64,000 bases of DNA from assembly GCA_008973525.1 (NCBI GenBank), contig WACJ01000516.1, forward strand, positions 1,984,001 to 2,048,000. Reading direction: 5' to 3'. The translations under genes and the position numbers were made by a program. Source of the stretch: Stenopsyche tienmushanensis (taxonomy: Eukaryota; Arthropoda; Insecta; Trichoptera; Stenopsychidae). Shown piece by piece: positions 10,976 through 21,916 of the stretch; positions within the stretch are counted from its first letter, which is position 1, and every line of letters starts with the position of its first letter. Below the pieces are notes generated by a model. That model saw only the letters and a program-made list of their open reading frames with translations. It made no database searches and was not told where the DNA came from.

Positions 10976-12859
10976 CCTCAAAAAGAGAAGAAAGCAATTA
11001 AAATATACGCTACAGTAGATTGATAATTCTTAAAGTGAAACTTCAAATTTAATATTTTAACAAACAAAAATGGCGAATATCTGCAAAATTATTCTAACAA
11101 AGGAATCAATTAGTATTCGTGCATAATAAACGTTCTTATCACTAGTATTTGAAAAATCTCTAGAGGGTGATTTAAGTAAAAAGTATATATATCTCAATGC
11201 CTTGGGGTTATATCATTTATTACATATTTTATAAATATAACAAACATAAAAATCTATCTGGAAAGAGTTTTTATATTCATTTATAGTTTTTATTCCACAT
11301 TTAATTTTAATTCCCATAACTTTTAACGTTTAATTTGTAGTAATATTATTTGAAAATAATTCGCTATACAGAAGGAAATTATTTAGCAAGGGGGGAAATT
11401 GCACTTTCTTTTGTGAAAACTAAGGCGAAGACCCAATTACAACCAGAGAGATGCTGCCTTTCAATAATAGGCTGAAGAGCTCTCGTTTAGAGATTCGTGT
11501 CGTTCCATAATTATAATTAAGCTTAAAATTTATAATTTCTTTCGTTATAACAAGTATCTATAATAATATATCTATTTCTATTTTTTTTTCACTGCAAATC
11601 AATATCTTATAATGTTTAAGGTTGCAACCCAAAAAAATTAAGAAACCCGGTATTAATTTATTTTGTAATAGTATGTCGTGAAGTTTTGGAAAAAATATCG
11701 GTCGTATCGTGGGAGATAAAATCTTGCGGAGCTCTGCTCTAGATGATTGAAAAATAATTTCTTCGATCATTATTCCATATAAATATTTTATTCGTATTTA
11801 ATACAGTAATAAAATTAATCGAGTAGAGTACTTTCTTTTTTAAAGATAATGGAGTCGTTTAAGGGTACAACATCATCGTGATGCTCTAAATAGATTTAAT
11901 GAATTACTAGTCTTCCTGCAAATTCAACAATCAATCTCTTTGATGAGATTAATGATCGTATATATATATATAGTTCGATGTGATTGTCGATGGCTTAATC
12001 TTAATTGATATTTCCATCCCCTTCTAATAACTATCACTGGTAAATCGATACAAGATATTTCAATTGTCTGTGTTACAAAATACTTCTTAAGTCGGTCGAA
12101 AACGGTCGTTTGTGTTATGGCACACATACTATATCATCGGCCATCATTTTGTTAATAAAAATGAGGCTTTTCTTATTGGTTTGTATTGTTGTTTTTAAAT
12201 AATTGAACAACACTGAAAATTTGATCCTGGATAAGGACACTTACATAGCTATGGGCATATTATTTTGCATGTACAGCAGTCGGCATGCGGTATAAGAAAT
12301 CTTTGTGTTGAACTAAAACAATTTAGATGATTCGAAAAATATAGCCACCAACCCGAAAGTTTTTGCGTAAGCTCGTTGGCGTCAATATACACGGTTGAAA
12401 ATTAAAGTTTTCAGTCGGTTTCTTTGATGTGCTCATTACACACTCGCGAGAAGTTTCGCTTATCCACGGATCGCAATCAAATGCCTATCACGAAACGGAG
12501 GTGAGAGAGCGTGAAGGTAATTCCGAAAATGTCGACGCAGAGCCATTATTGCGGAATTTAAATTGAATTTAACAACCCCCGTCCCTGCGAATGAAACTTT
12601 CTAGTGATTTAATCCAATCCTTTATTGATGCTTATACTCTCGCAGAGCGAGAGAGCGGTATTCAATCTTAGAAATCAGCAGAAAATAATCAAACTTCTCG
12701 TGACAGGCTTTCCGAATGTAGTCTTAAGTCAGATAAATAAATAATGTGGGTCTTTATAAACTCGAAGGGGGTAACTCTTGAATTTGCACGAGCGGAAGTG
12801 TAATGTTTGAGTTTTTGTTCAGTGCAAGAGACCTAGGCTATTTGCTCTTTGATTCTATG
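10976..12859. other. AT-rich unique non-coding DNA
   Basis: It holds a (TA)7 tract at 11959-11972 and only short chance frames. The block 12400-12560 is GC-richer with no repeat match. Confidence 0.5.
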
Positions 12860-12881
12860 AAAGCTTGTTAACACAAGCTTT
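12860..12881. repeat. Hairpin with 9-bp perfect stem
   Basis: AAAGCTTGT (12860-12868) pairs perfectly with ACAAGCTTT (12873-12881) across the 4-nt loop TAAC. Confidence 0.5.
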
Positions 12882-13478
12882 GATGAGTTGTCATCGTGGA
12901 AGCTTTATTGTGGTACAATTCTGTAATGAAAAATCTAACAGAGATTAAAAGAAATATTATGGAAACTAACACACTTTGCATATACAAAATTCATCGAGCT
13001 TATTCAATTTTAATCTGATTTTTTTCTTTTTTGTAAAAATAGTTTAAAATTATAATCAGGAATAGTTAAAATGGAATTCTAAGCTTTTCAGATTTATCTC
13101 ATATATTTATCAAGGGATCTAAGAAATTGCTCAAAGAATATATTCATTCTTTGAAATGCACAATTTCACTCTTATGCGGCGTATACAAATCGTTGTTGAA
13201 ATTCTAATCTTCAACCGCGCTTATCGAGGGCCAAATGGTTTAAACTTTAAATTTGCGCTAAGGGTCTCTAGTGCTAAATCCGCCACTACACTGTGCGTTT
13301 CGAAAAAAAAGCTACTTTTCTATGAAAATTTGATTTTTTTTGCCGCCCATCTAAACTTGAGCGTTTTTTTCTTTAGTTTAACCCCTCTGCTCTACATCAT
13401 TCATTCATAAGAAAGGGTTACATACAGCTCAGTCTATATCATGCATTCACCATCACGTACATTCGATATTAGAAGAAG

Positions 13479-13515
13479 CACTGACCTCTGAGATTCATTT
13501 GTGAATCTCACAGTG
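13479..13515. repeat. Two-tier hairpin
   Basis: The inner stem GAGATTCA (13490-13497) pairs with TGAATCTC (13502-13509) across TTTG. An outer pair, CACTG (13479-13483) with CAGTG (13511-13515), extends it after an asymmetric bulge. Confidence 0.45.
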
Positions 13516-14540
13516 AGCCACCTGGGTAAATGGATTGAACAGCGATTTTGCACCCATCTTAAGAAGGGATGGTTTTTTGATGACTGATTTTTTTTCTTTC
13601 CAAAGGCAATAGAAAACTTCTTAAGGCGATCAAATTCATTTTGCTGGAAAGTTATTTCTGAAGTATACAGTTTAGTCCCTCTTTTCTTTCCAAGGTTGAT
13701 AATGTATGTTTATCAAATGTAATAAATAATTTAGGGTAAATTAGCATGAACTTTATGAAATGTTAGACTTAACCGATAGTTGATTGGTAGGAAAGGTAGA
13801 ACCATTTGTACTCTCTTCGTCTCTGCCGTATACACCATAGAGACGCTACGCGCATGCGCCGTACCGTTGTGTATGTGTGTGTGCGTAGCAAAAAGCAACC
13901 AGTAGACTAACAACTTGTCTATTTTATTATATATTACACAAACACAACTTAATAGTTTAGCTAACGTTTTCCATTAAAAATGGGAAAAAACAAATCATAA
14001 AATCAGCTCTAACTAGGAAGCTAATTTTCATATTCACTTCTACCGGGCGAGAGTCTCAGTTTTTTTTTCATCTTGAAAGTTAAATTTGCCTAATTTCTTA
14101 CTAAAATTTAAGTTTTTCCTGTGAGTTCTACCCAAGGCAAAAAAATCTATTCACTTTATATAACTGTCATGCATAATCTGAAATTTAAATGGATTATTCG
14201 AATAAAAATGTAAAATAGGACATTTTATGTAATACCTATTTCTGCTCTTAACTATTATTCACGTAGAGTAACATCAGAGTGGAAGGTTCTCTCGCGCTGT
14301 GAACATTAAGAGGAAATTGGCAACCTAATACTTTCTTTTATATTCATCTCTTCTTTTGGACTGTAACGGAGGATATCCGAAGGGACAGACTTTGTTTTTT
14401 CAATTCGTAGCGAGATTTTATGTATGTATTTAAGCTGATTGATGAGGAGTGTTTTGTCTGCCACCTTCCCATTTTCTCAGATAAGAAAATGTTTGACGGC
14501 AGTTAAGATTTCCCGCTGAGTTAGGACTGGCCTTATGGTC

Positions 14541-14580
14541 GCACGTGTAACACATAAATAACCGAGGCCTGCGTACGACC
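14541..14580 (-). repeat. Paired motif GGTCGTAC ... TGTTACACGTGC, copy 2
   Basis: On the minus strand GGTCGTAC (14580-14573) precedes TGTTACACGTGC (14552-14541). Both words are identical to those at 10208-10243. The intervening bases are not conserved. Confidence 0.35.
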
Positions 14581-14940
14581 AATAAAACCGAAACCTACAA
14601 ATGTTAAATTTAATACATGCTATCTTTGGATATTCAATTTATTATTGCAAACGCAAGATGTACCAACCGCAGCCAGGGAGCATATGAACCCCCAACATGT
14701 TAGCTCTCGAGTACAACTACGATTTATCGCCTCACCCGTCCTTTGTCGTGGAGGATGCTCTCTGCAAAATTCGATAATAAACTTTAGAAAAAAAAAAACA
14801 CCCTTCACTGATTAAAAATGAAATTAACAACTTGTTCCAGGATACAAAGGAAATTGCAATAAAGTCGCTTATTTTAATTCCCTTGAATTCCATATTTGAA
14901 TTTCCCAAACAATTTTCTTAGTTTAAAATCGATTTTGTTA

Positions 14941-14957
14941 TATCGATTAAATCGATA
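14941..14957. promoter_or_regulatory. Inverted TATCGATT pair (DREF/BEAF-like)
   Basis: TATCGATT, one central A, then AATCGATA form a 17-bp odd palindrome. A further ATCGAT lies just upstream (about 14929). Paired CGATA/TATCG cores are the binding pattern of BEAF-32 and overlap the DREF element in flies. Use here is inferred. Confidence 0.3.
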
Positions 14958-16632
14958 ACTACACGAAATCTAATAAATACACTAAATATGATGAAGTTTG
15001 TCATCATCCCCTGGCTTCAAATTTTTGAAGGAATGAATTGTTTATCAATTGAAATATTTTTATATTGCACGCTTGGCTGTCATCTATAAATTTCCTCCAT
15101 GGTTTTGATATAAGGACAAACATATTTTTACATAAGCGTTTAGATCGTTATTTTATGAAAGACAAACATAAATGTATCTCCTTGGCGTTTGAAAAAAAGG
15201 TGAACCCCATTTATTGGACAAATATGCATCATTTTTCAATCACGATATACATATCGGATCTTTTATTTTTCATTGTGAGAAGATCTCTTAATCTTTTCAC
15301 TTTTAGGTTCAGGAGTCTCAATTTCCTCCTCACTTTAACAAAGTTCAATTTCGTTGTCGTCGGAACTTGTACCAGAACGGTCCTGTGACGCATATTGATA
15401 TTTGGTTCGGCGTACTGAAAAGAAAATTTCCTTGGAATATTGATTTTATTCATTATTTATGTCTTGATGAATTTTTAATTTGTAACCGGAGAAATATTTT
15501 CATGAACAAAATAAATGTATAATGCTTGAGCATAAAATTAGCCAAGCCATCAAATTGACAGGCATTGCTAGAAATTAGTTTTAAACAACCGACGTTGAAC
15601 GTTCAATATTTAAAACCTCATTCAATACCTCTCTATATATTTTATCTCTATAGAATAAAAAAAATAATGCTAAATAATCTCTTATGCCCTAACCAAATAT
15701 CAAAATTTGCTTTTTCGTATTAATATTTATTAAGAGCCTGATATAAAACAGTTTACACCTGATGGCTGCATCAATAGCGTGTATTTGAGGGTGATAAATT
15801 GACACCTATCCCATCATCCGATTATTGGTGGTGCGCTGTGAAGTGACGTGTAAAATTTGCAATGTAACGAGCATAACTACACCTCATTAAGCAATGCACT
15901 TAATATTATCTTATCACCATGCAGAAATATTTATTTTTTTATTACAGAAAAACTATATTAACAATTTAATATTTTTGCAAATCTCTTCCGATTAATTAAC
16001 AACCAATAATTAAAGATTTTTATAGGGAAAAAAAAATCCATGTGATAGTTTCTTATTGTCTCCCAAACATGATTAAGTTATATGATTTTGAGTAGCATTT
16101 TTTTAAATTTATCTTAAATGATTGAGTATGTATTTTCAGTTTCAAGAAATCAGATTAAATCTGTTTAGTGGCGCTTATTCTGATAATATTATTACACATA
16201 CATATTTGAATAGAAGACTTTTTTATGGAAAAGTTTATGTATGAAAAATCTAATGAATTTATCCGATATTTCGAACCACCTATCGAGTTCATTTTCAAGT
16301 TTTAACTACAATAGTTAACTTTATTATAAAGTTTATTATTATATTAGGATTATACAAGGATTATAATAATAGTCGAGAGAGTCTAGTATTTGAATTATTC
16401 TTTTTGCTGTGCGAAATTTCCCTTATACCAGCATCATTTAATCGGGCGTGTGTGTTATTTTTAAAACATGTGCTGAGCTTCGCCATTTCGCATAAAAATA
16501 TTCAGCGTGAGGGTCGGAGTATTTTTAATGATATTAAAAAATTTCTAATTAATTCTGAACAGTAAAAAGTTTTTATCCGGGGCTGTAAAGTTTAAGAACC
16601 AATTACGCGCAAAAAATAATAACCAAGGCTGT
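14958..16632. other. AT-rich unique non-coding DNA
   Basis: A 107-codon frame at 15065-15388 (plus) and its antisense partner at 15229-15453 are within chance length for this composition. The block 15770-15860 is GC-richer with a T-box-like GACACCTA but no gene. Confidence 0.5.
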
Positions 16633-17226
16633 TTGAAGTTTTTATTAACGATTCGTGAGAAAATCAATTTACCCCGGATTAATTATTGGACCTTTCACAG
16701 AAGTTTGCCCCCTCATTCAGGTGCTTTCGCAATAACAAAAGACACAATTAAAAATTGTACATTGAGTTTTTTTTACTCTTCCTATCGAAAGAACGTCTTT
16801 GACCTGTTTCTGCGCTTTAGGCGACAATATTGTGTGATTCGTATTCCTGAAAATTGCCTCAGGGGCAAAGGATATCTCGAAGCTTTGGCAATTTCCATTC
16901 TCGCCTTGGTAGTAGCTCATTTTTGTATTTCAGTATGCACCAATCTCTTATTCTTCTCACATATTTCATTCGACGGTGTCGTTTCTGTTTTATTAATACA
17001 GGAGACAAACGTTCGTGAGCGTTTTTCTAGATGTCAATTTCGCCTTCTCTCTTGTTTGAAACGAACACGTCCCGACATCGATGATGAATTTTTCGATTGT
17101 CGAAACTCAAAATTTATATTTCGACTCCATGAACTTTATACAATATATACTACATATATACTGGCTGGTAGTCTCATATCGAAGCTATGGTCAAGATTCG
17201 ATTCATTTTTATTATCAAATATTTAG
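16633..17226 (+). other. 197-codon stop-free frame without an internal ATG
   Basis: This frame opens at TTG and runs 197 codons to TAG. No ATG occurs in frame, so it cannot begin translation conventionally. It could be part of an internal exon, the relic of a gene, or a chance opening on a T-rich strand. The product is rich in Phe, Leu, Ser, Arg and Cys, with a hydrophobic segment ALAISILALVVAHFCIS about residues 84-100. A good splice-acceptor sequence, TTTTTGTATTTCAG, lies inside the frame near 16934. I recognize no family. Its length is well beyond what base composition alone predicts. Confidence 0.2.
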
Positions 17227-19573
17227 ATGAATAATATGTCTTATATTTTTCCTAAAAATAATATTTTATCTGGTGCTCTCCTTATTTTGTATTATCATGC
17301 AAAGCTGACTGTCTTAAAGCTCAATTTAACATACGTCTAGGCAAAATCTGACAACTGCGTAAGCAATTTTTATTTAAGGATTCGAATATATATTCATCGT
17401 GTTTAGACCTGCCACATTTAGACCTACTGTGAAAAAATGGTCGTCAGATGTAGCTAAACGTTCTTTATTATTTTTAAGAATATCACTTATTTACTATACT
17501 ATATTTACAATTTTGTACTGTAGAATAATACAATGAAAATCTATCAACAATACATAGTTTAATGACATCCAAATCTATAGGATTGAATTCATATTTACTG
17601 GTTATATAATTATTAAGAATAATAGATAAAGCCGCAAGAATATCAGACATAACACCTTAAAAGATGCAAAATCTGCTATTAGATAAAGGCGATCTCCATA
17701 TTTGATAAGTGTCTCATTTTTTTACACGTATAATTAAGTCTGAATTGGACTTTTTGAGGAATTTTAGTTTAGTATGTATTTATTTCACGTGATTTCTCAA
17801 TTATTTTTATGCCTGAAGTTCAGTCAATACAACAGTACAATTAAACCTCTTTTTGTGCGATTTTAAAGTATTATGCGATTTATTAAAGCAATTTTTCCTT
17901 TTTTTAAATTTCATAAAGCGTATGTATTGAGATATTTTAGATAAAATAGGAAATAAATCATCAACACTGACTGAAATGTAGAAAAAAGTTATATTTTAGT
18001 ACTGTGTAAACAATATTATAATTATATCTTTTAACGCCTTTTTTTCGAAACTATTTTTTTCAACACGGCTGATATCATATCTCAAGTTTTAATTAATTTA
18101 CTTCAAACTCGGTACGACTTGACTATTTTTATTAAATAGTCGCCATTTTGGGATTTATTTTCTTTGGGCTAGGGACTATAGTGACGTTTTTACTAATTAT
18201 GAAATATATTGTTAGAAAGAAAAAATCTACACAGAACAATGATGACATTGGCTATGGGTATACTATTTTTTCCGAAGAAGAGAGAAATTAATTTTCTAAA
18301 TATCAGAATAAATACTCAGAAAGTTTACTGTGTTTATTTGTGAACAAAGACAAAACTCCTACGTTATTTACTTATATATCTGTTTAATTTGAATAAGCTC
18401 GTATGAAATACGCTTTATATGTAAATTTTGTTAGGTATTAAAATCTATTAAAATCCAATCTAAATAACATTAACAATATCCTCGATTAATTTTAATGAAA
18501 GAAATGCGTCTCGTTTAATCATTTTCTTTCGTTTATTTAACATTGATTAGATTAAACGAATTTGAATAACTTCATTAGAAAATCAATTGTTATTGTTCGT
18601 TTGAGCCTTGGAATACATTAATAAATGAAGTGTTATCTTTGCAAAAGTTCATTAATTATGAACCTTCATATTCAATTTATAAACATGATGGATCACGTTT
18701 GTTATTCATTTACGACCTTTACTTCTTCATTCAAGCGGTGATTTAGCCCAAAATGCTAAACAGGTTTGGACTAAATATTATTTGATTATGATAGTACATT
18801 AGATATATGTAATTCTCTATGTTTTCCATAGAAATTAATGCTTAATCATTCACGGTTGATTTTTTTGCCTAAGAAGCGTATTGTAATTGTGTAAAACGCT
18901 GAATGGATCGTCATCAAAAGTCTCGTGTATCATTACATAATAAACATTCTTAATTGCTATCTGAATATCTATGATCAAAGCACTATTTCTTGTTAAATAC
19001 GTTCGTTAGTAATAGTAATTTTGCGGGTTGCAATAATTTGTTCAAAATTTAACCCATGAATACATATTTTTATTAAATATGGTATATGCATTAGAATTGT
19101 CCTTATTTGGGTCAAAAAATTTTTTTTGAAATATTTTACCGGTTAACATCTCATTTGGTTTTCCACCCTAAAAACTATTTCAGTTTTTATTCAATTTTTT
19201 TAATATAATATTTATGAGTGGCTAACAAGGTTTCACTACCCGCATAGAATTAACGATTTTCTTTGCAGTCTCAAAATCAGAGTCACTGCGATGAGAACCC
19301 AGTATCTGGAAAAATCGTCAAAAATTGCTAGTCACAAAGTCTTCTATGTTTATTTCGGTGAAGTGTTCGAGATTAATGCTTTTTCTTTTACTTCCTCTTC
19401 CTTTTTCGTCTTATAATCTTAAAGTGATAGATATCTTTGGCCATCTATTTAATACGGTGAAGACCAGCAGGCCTTCTAAATTAAATTCTTTTTTCAAAAA
19501 TTCCTCCCAAGTAAACGATGGAAAGATTCACCTCGAGGTTGATATACTTGAAGTTGTTTTTGAGAAAAAAAAA
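17227..19573. other. AT-rich unique non-coding DNA
   Basis: Apart from a YY1/Pho-type motif (separate entry) I see no gene. The frame at 19325-19606 (plus) lies antisense to a better minus-strand frame and is treated as its shadow. Confidence 0.5.
18139..18149 (-). promoter_or_regulatory. YY1/Pho-type motif AAAATGGCGAC
   Basis: The reverse complement of GTCGCCATTTT is AAAATGGCGAC, very close to the YY1 consensus AAnATGGCGGC and containing the Pho GCCATTTT core. Function is inferred from the motif only. Confidence 0.3.
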
Positions 19574-19999
19574 TCAGCCTGCAGCAACATTTTCTATAAT
19601 TTTTGAGTACGTGGTATCAAAAATTAATGTTTTATAATCACATTGATCAATTTTTTCCCAGTTCTTTTTAAACCTTTTAAACAATTTAATATCAGGAGCA
19701 CTAGACGAACCGAGCGATTGAATCACTACAGCTTATAACATAATTTCCATTATATGATCGCGACAAGCTAGGCAAAGTATATATTCTTCCATTTTCTGCT
19801 CCAGAAGAACCCAAGCTCCATTTTTCAAGACGGTTTTTACTACTGTAGTGTCAAAACATAAACGTGATACTTCACCAATAGAAGGTAACTTTGACTGATA
19901 CAGATTTGGTGTTGATTGGCTGATAAGCCAAATATTGGTTTTATTTCTAGTTAATAAGCTCCCGCCACTGCTTATGGACGCCATGATATATTGAAACAA
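19574..19999 (-). pseudogene. Broken reading frame, possibly a transposon-derived or multicopy protein remnant
   Basis: Starting at 19999 the minus strand is open to a TAA at 19735-19733 and then continues in the same frame to a TGA at 19576-19574, about 141 codons with a single internal stop. The first half contains NLYQSKLPSIGEVSRLCFD; the second half has DIKLFKRFKKNWEKIDQCDY. The amino-acid composition is balanced, unlike the Phe/Ile-rich chance frames nearby. The SKLPSIGEV-type segment vaguely resembles multicopy transposon-associated insect proteins, but I cannot name the family. The internal stop makes a decayed copy more likely than a live gene. Confidence 0.3.
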
Positions 20000-21795
20000 G
20001 TACGTATAACTAGGAAAACAAAAAACGTCTGATCTCGCTAATGACTGAGGTGTGGAACAGGGTTAAACCTCAATGTGTACTCGCAGGAAGGTATTAAGAA
20101 AAGGAGGAAGGCGATGAGAGTTAACTATAGGGAAGTAGTGAGTCTTTTTGCATGCTATTCTACTTCACAATGGACTAATAAATATAACAGAATCGATAAG
20201 CCGGATTCATAGTTAAGTGACTCTACAAAGTATTTTTCTGAAACTTTGACTCGTATGAAAAAAATCGTATTAATAAGCAGAAAATCACATGAAGGATTTC
20301 CACCCAATTTTTTAAAAGTCGGAGCACAAGGACCACCCTAATATACATATTTTGATTCTCATTGTGTTCCATGATCCAATAATTTTAAACTAGAAAGCAC
20401 GACTGTTCAATAGTTTTAGCTCAACTAAGCTGGGACGTTTCACGTAGGTCTAATGCGAGATTATACAGCTTCTGAACTTCATTGCAGATCCTTCGTCATT
20501 ACAATATTTATAATTACATTTCAAATATTTTAATTTATTTTAAGTCTTAATAGATGATTTTAGAATCTTCATTTAATAGATGATGTTATTTAGTAATCCT
20601 CCATGTCACCTACCGCATTTATTCCCTTTTCTTTGTGTCCTCATTAGAAATTGATATCCTGTTTGAATAATGGCACAGTTGGCTCATATAATAAACACTA
20701 GTAGCCAATGAATGTTTCGTTTTAAATCTCTCGTGTTGGAAATAGAGTAAGTCTCCTATCTGTAAGCCGTGTCATATATAATGCATGTAGGGTACCCTTT
20801 TCATATCGCGAGAGCCTTCCATCGGAGCCTGCGAAATCTTCGTTTTCGCCGTATTTCATCTTGCGCTTAAGGCAACTTTGATAGCTCTGCGGCAGACAGT
20901 AGATTTATTTCGGCTTATTTCTGTTCATGTCATTTCGCCATATCGAAAAATTGTTGCCACGGCCGCCTCTAGGTCTTGGTGTCTCGCAAACTGGCTTTAT
21001 TTATACATATTTATGACATTTTCGTAATGAGGGGAATAAATACAACTTTTGATGCGGCTACACATCAGCGGGAGCTGCCGTATAATGAATTATGCCCATC
21101 GATCTTCCCTAATGAAGTTATGATATATGAAGATAATTCTTCCAAAAGTATCGGTTTGCTCGCCTTTTGGTTCGCGCAAGAATCTTGTTACATGCTAGAG
21201 AGACTAAATTTGTGATTATCGCGCTCCATCTTGAATAATTTAAGCATGGGCGCCATTAACGGTGATGTTTTTGTTTCCATCGGCGCCCTAGATATATATA
21301 GAAGCAGTCCAGCATGACATTCAAAGAATAAAACAACCCACCTGAAAAAAAATACTATAAAAGTTTTTAATATCGACCAAAGAGACTCAACGTTTCGGTC
21401 CGACGAGTGTTACTTTTTTGCTACGCTGTCAAACTTCATTTCACATTTATAATGGAAAAGACATGAACTCTCGAACATATAGTCCAAATATATCACCATG
21501 AAAACATCGTTGTTTTAGATTATTTACGAAGAAATTGGGTAACACAGTTTTATCACGGAATTCGGCATTAATTTTATTATGTGAAATCGGTGATATTTTT
21601 TAAAGTTGAACCTTCTATAATTTGAAGCATGAAGTATACCTTGATCCGGATGACAAAATTGGTATGATAAAAATTATTAATGAACTTAAAATTGGATTCA
21701 AGTTTGTATTTATGCTATTTATTATAACATTATTTTAAAACACATGTAAACTATTCTCCAATTCTAATTATCATAGATTGAAAGCTTCAGGACGA
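20000..21795. other. Mixed unique non-coding DNA
   Basis: The block 20770-21260 is GC-richer, with a 79-codon frame at 20976-21215 that matches nothing known. It contains one of four GGCGCCAT words (21249-21256). No gene is supported. Confidence 0.45.
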
Positions 21796-21916
21796 CTTCG
21801 CCGAGCGAATAATTTATTCGAAATTTAATGCTTTGTGATTTTCTTAACAAAAGACACTGCAACGCGCGCCAACAAAAATATTTGCGATATACATATTAGC
21901 AAATATCAAAATTGAT
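21796..21916 (+). mobile_element. Second mariner-related fragment (diverged)
   Basis: This stretch shares with the minus-strand copy at 5500-5610 the successive words TTCGCCGAG, AATTTATTCGAAA, ACTGCAACGCGC, AAAAATATTTGCGATATAC and GCAAATATCAAAATTGA, in the same order. It corresponds to the region encoding the start of the transposase in the first copy. It is more decayed, with indels, and no WVPHEL-type coding follows. It is on the opposite strand to copy 1. Confidence 0.6.
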
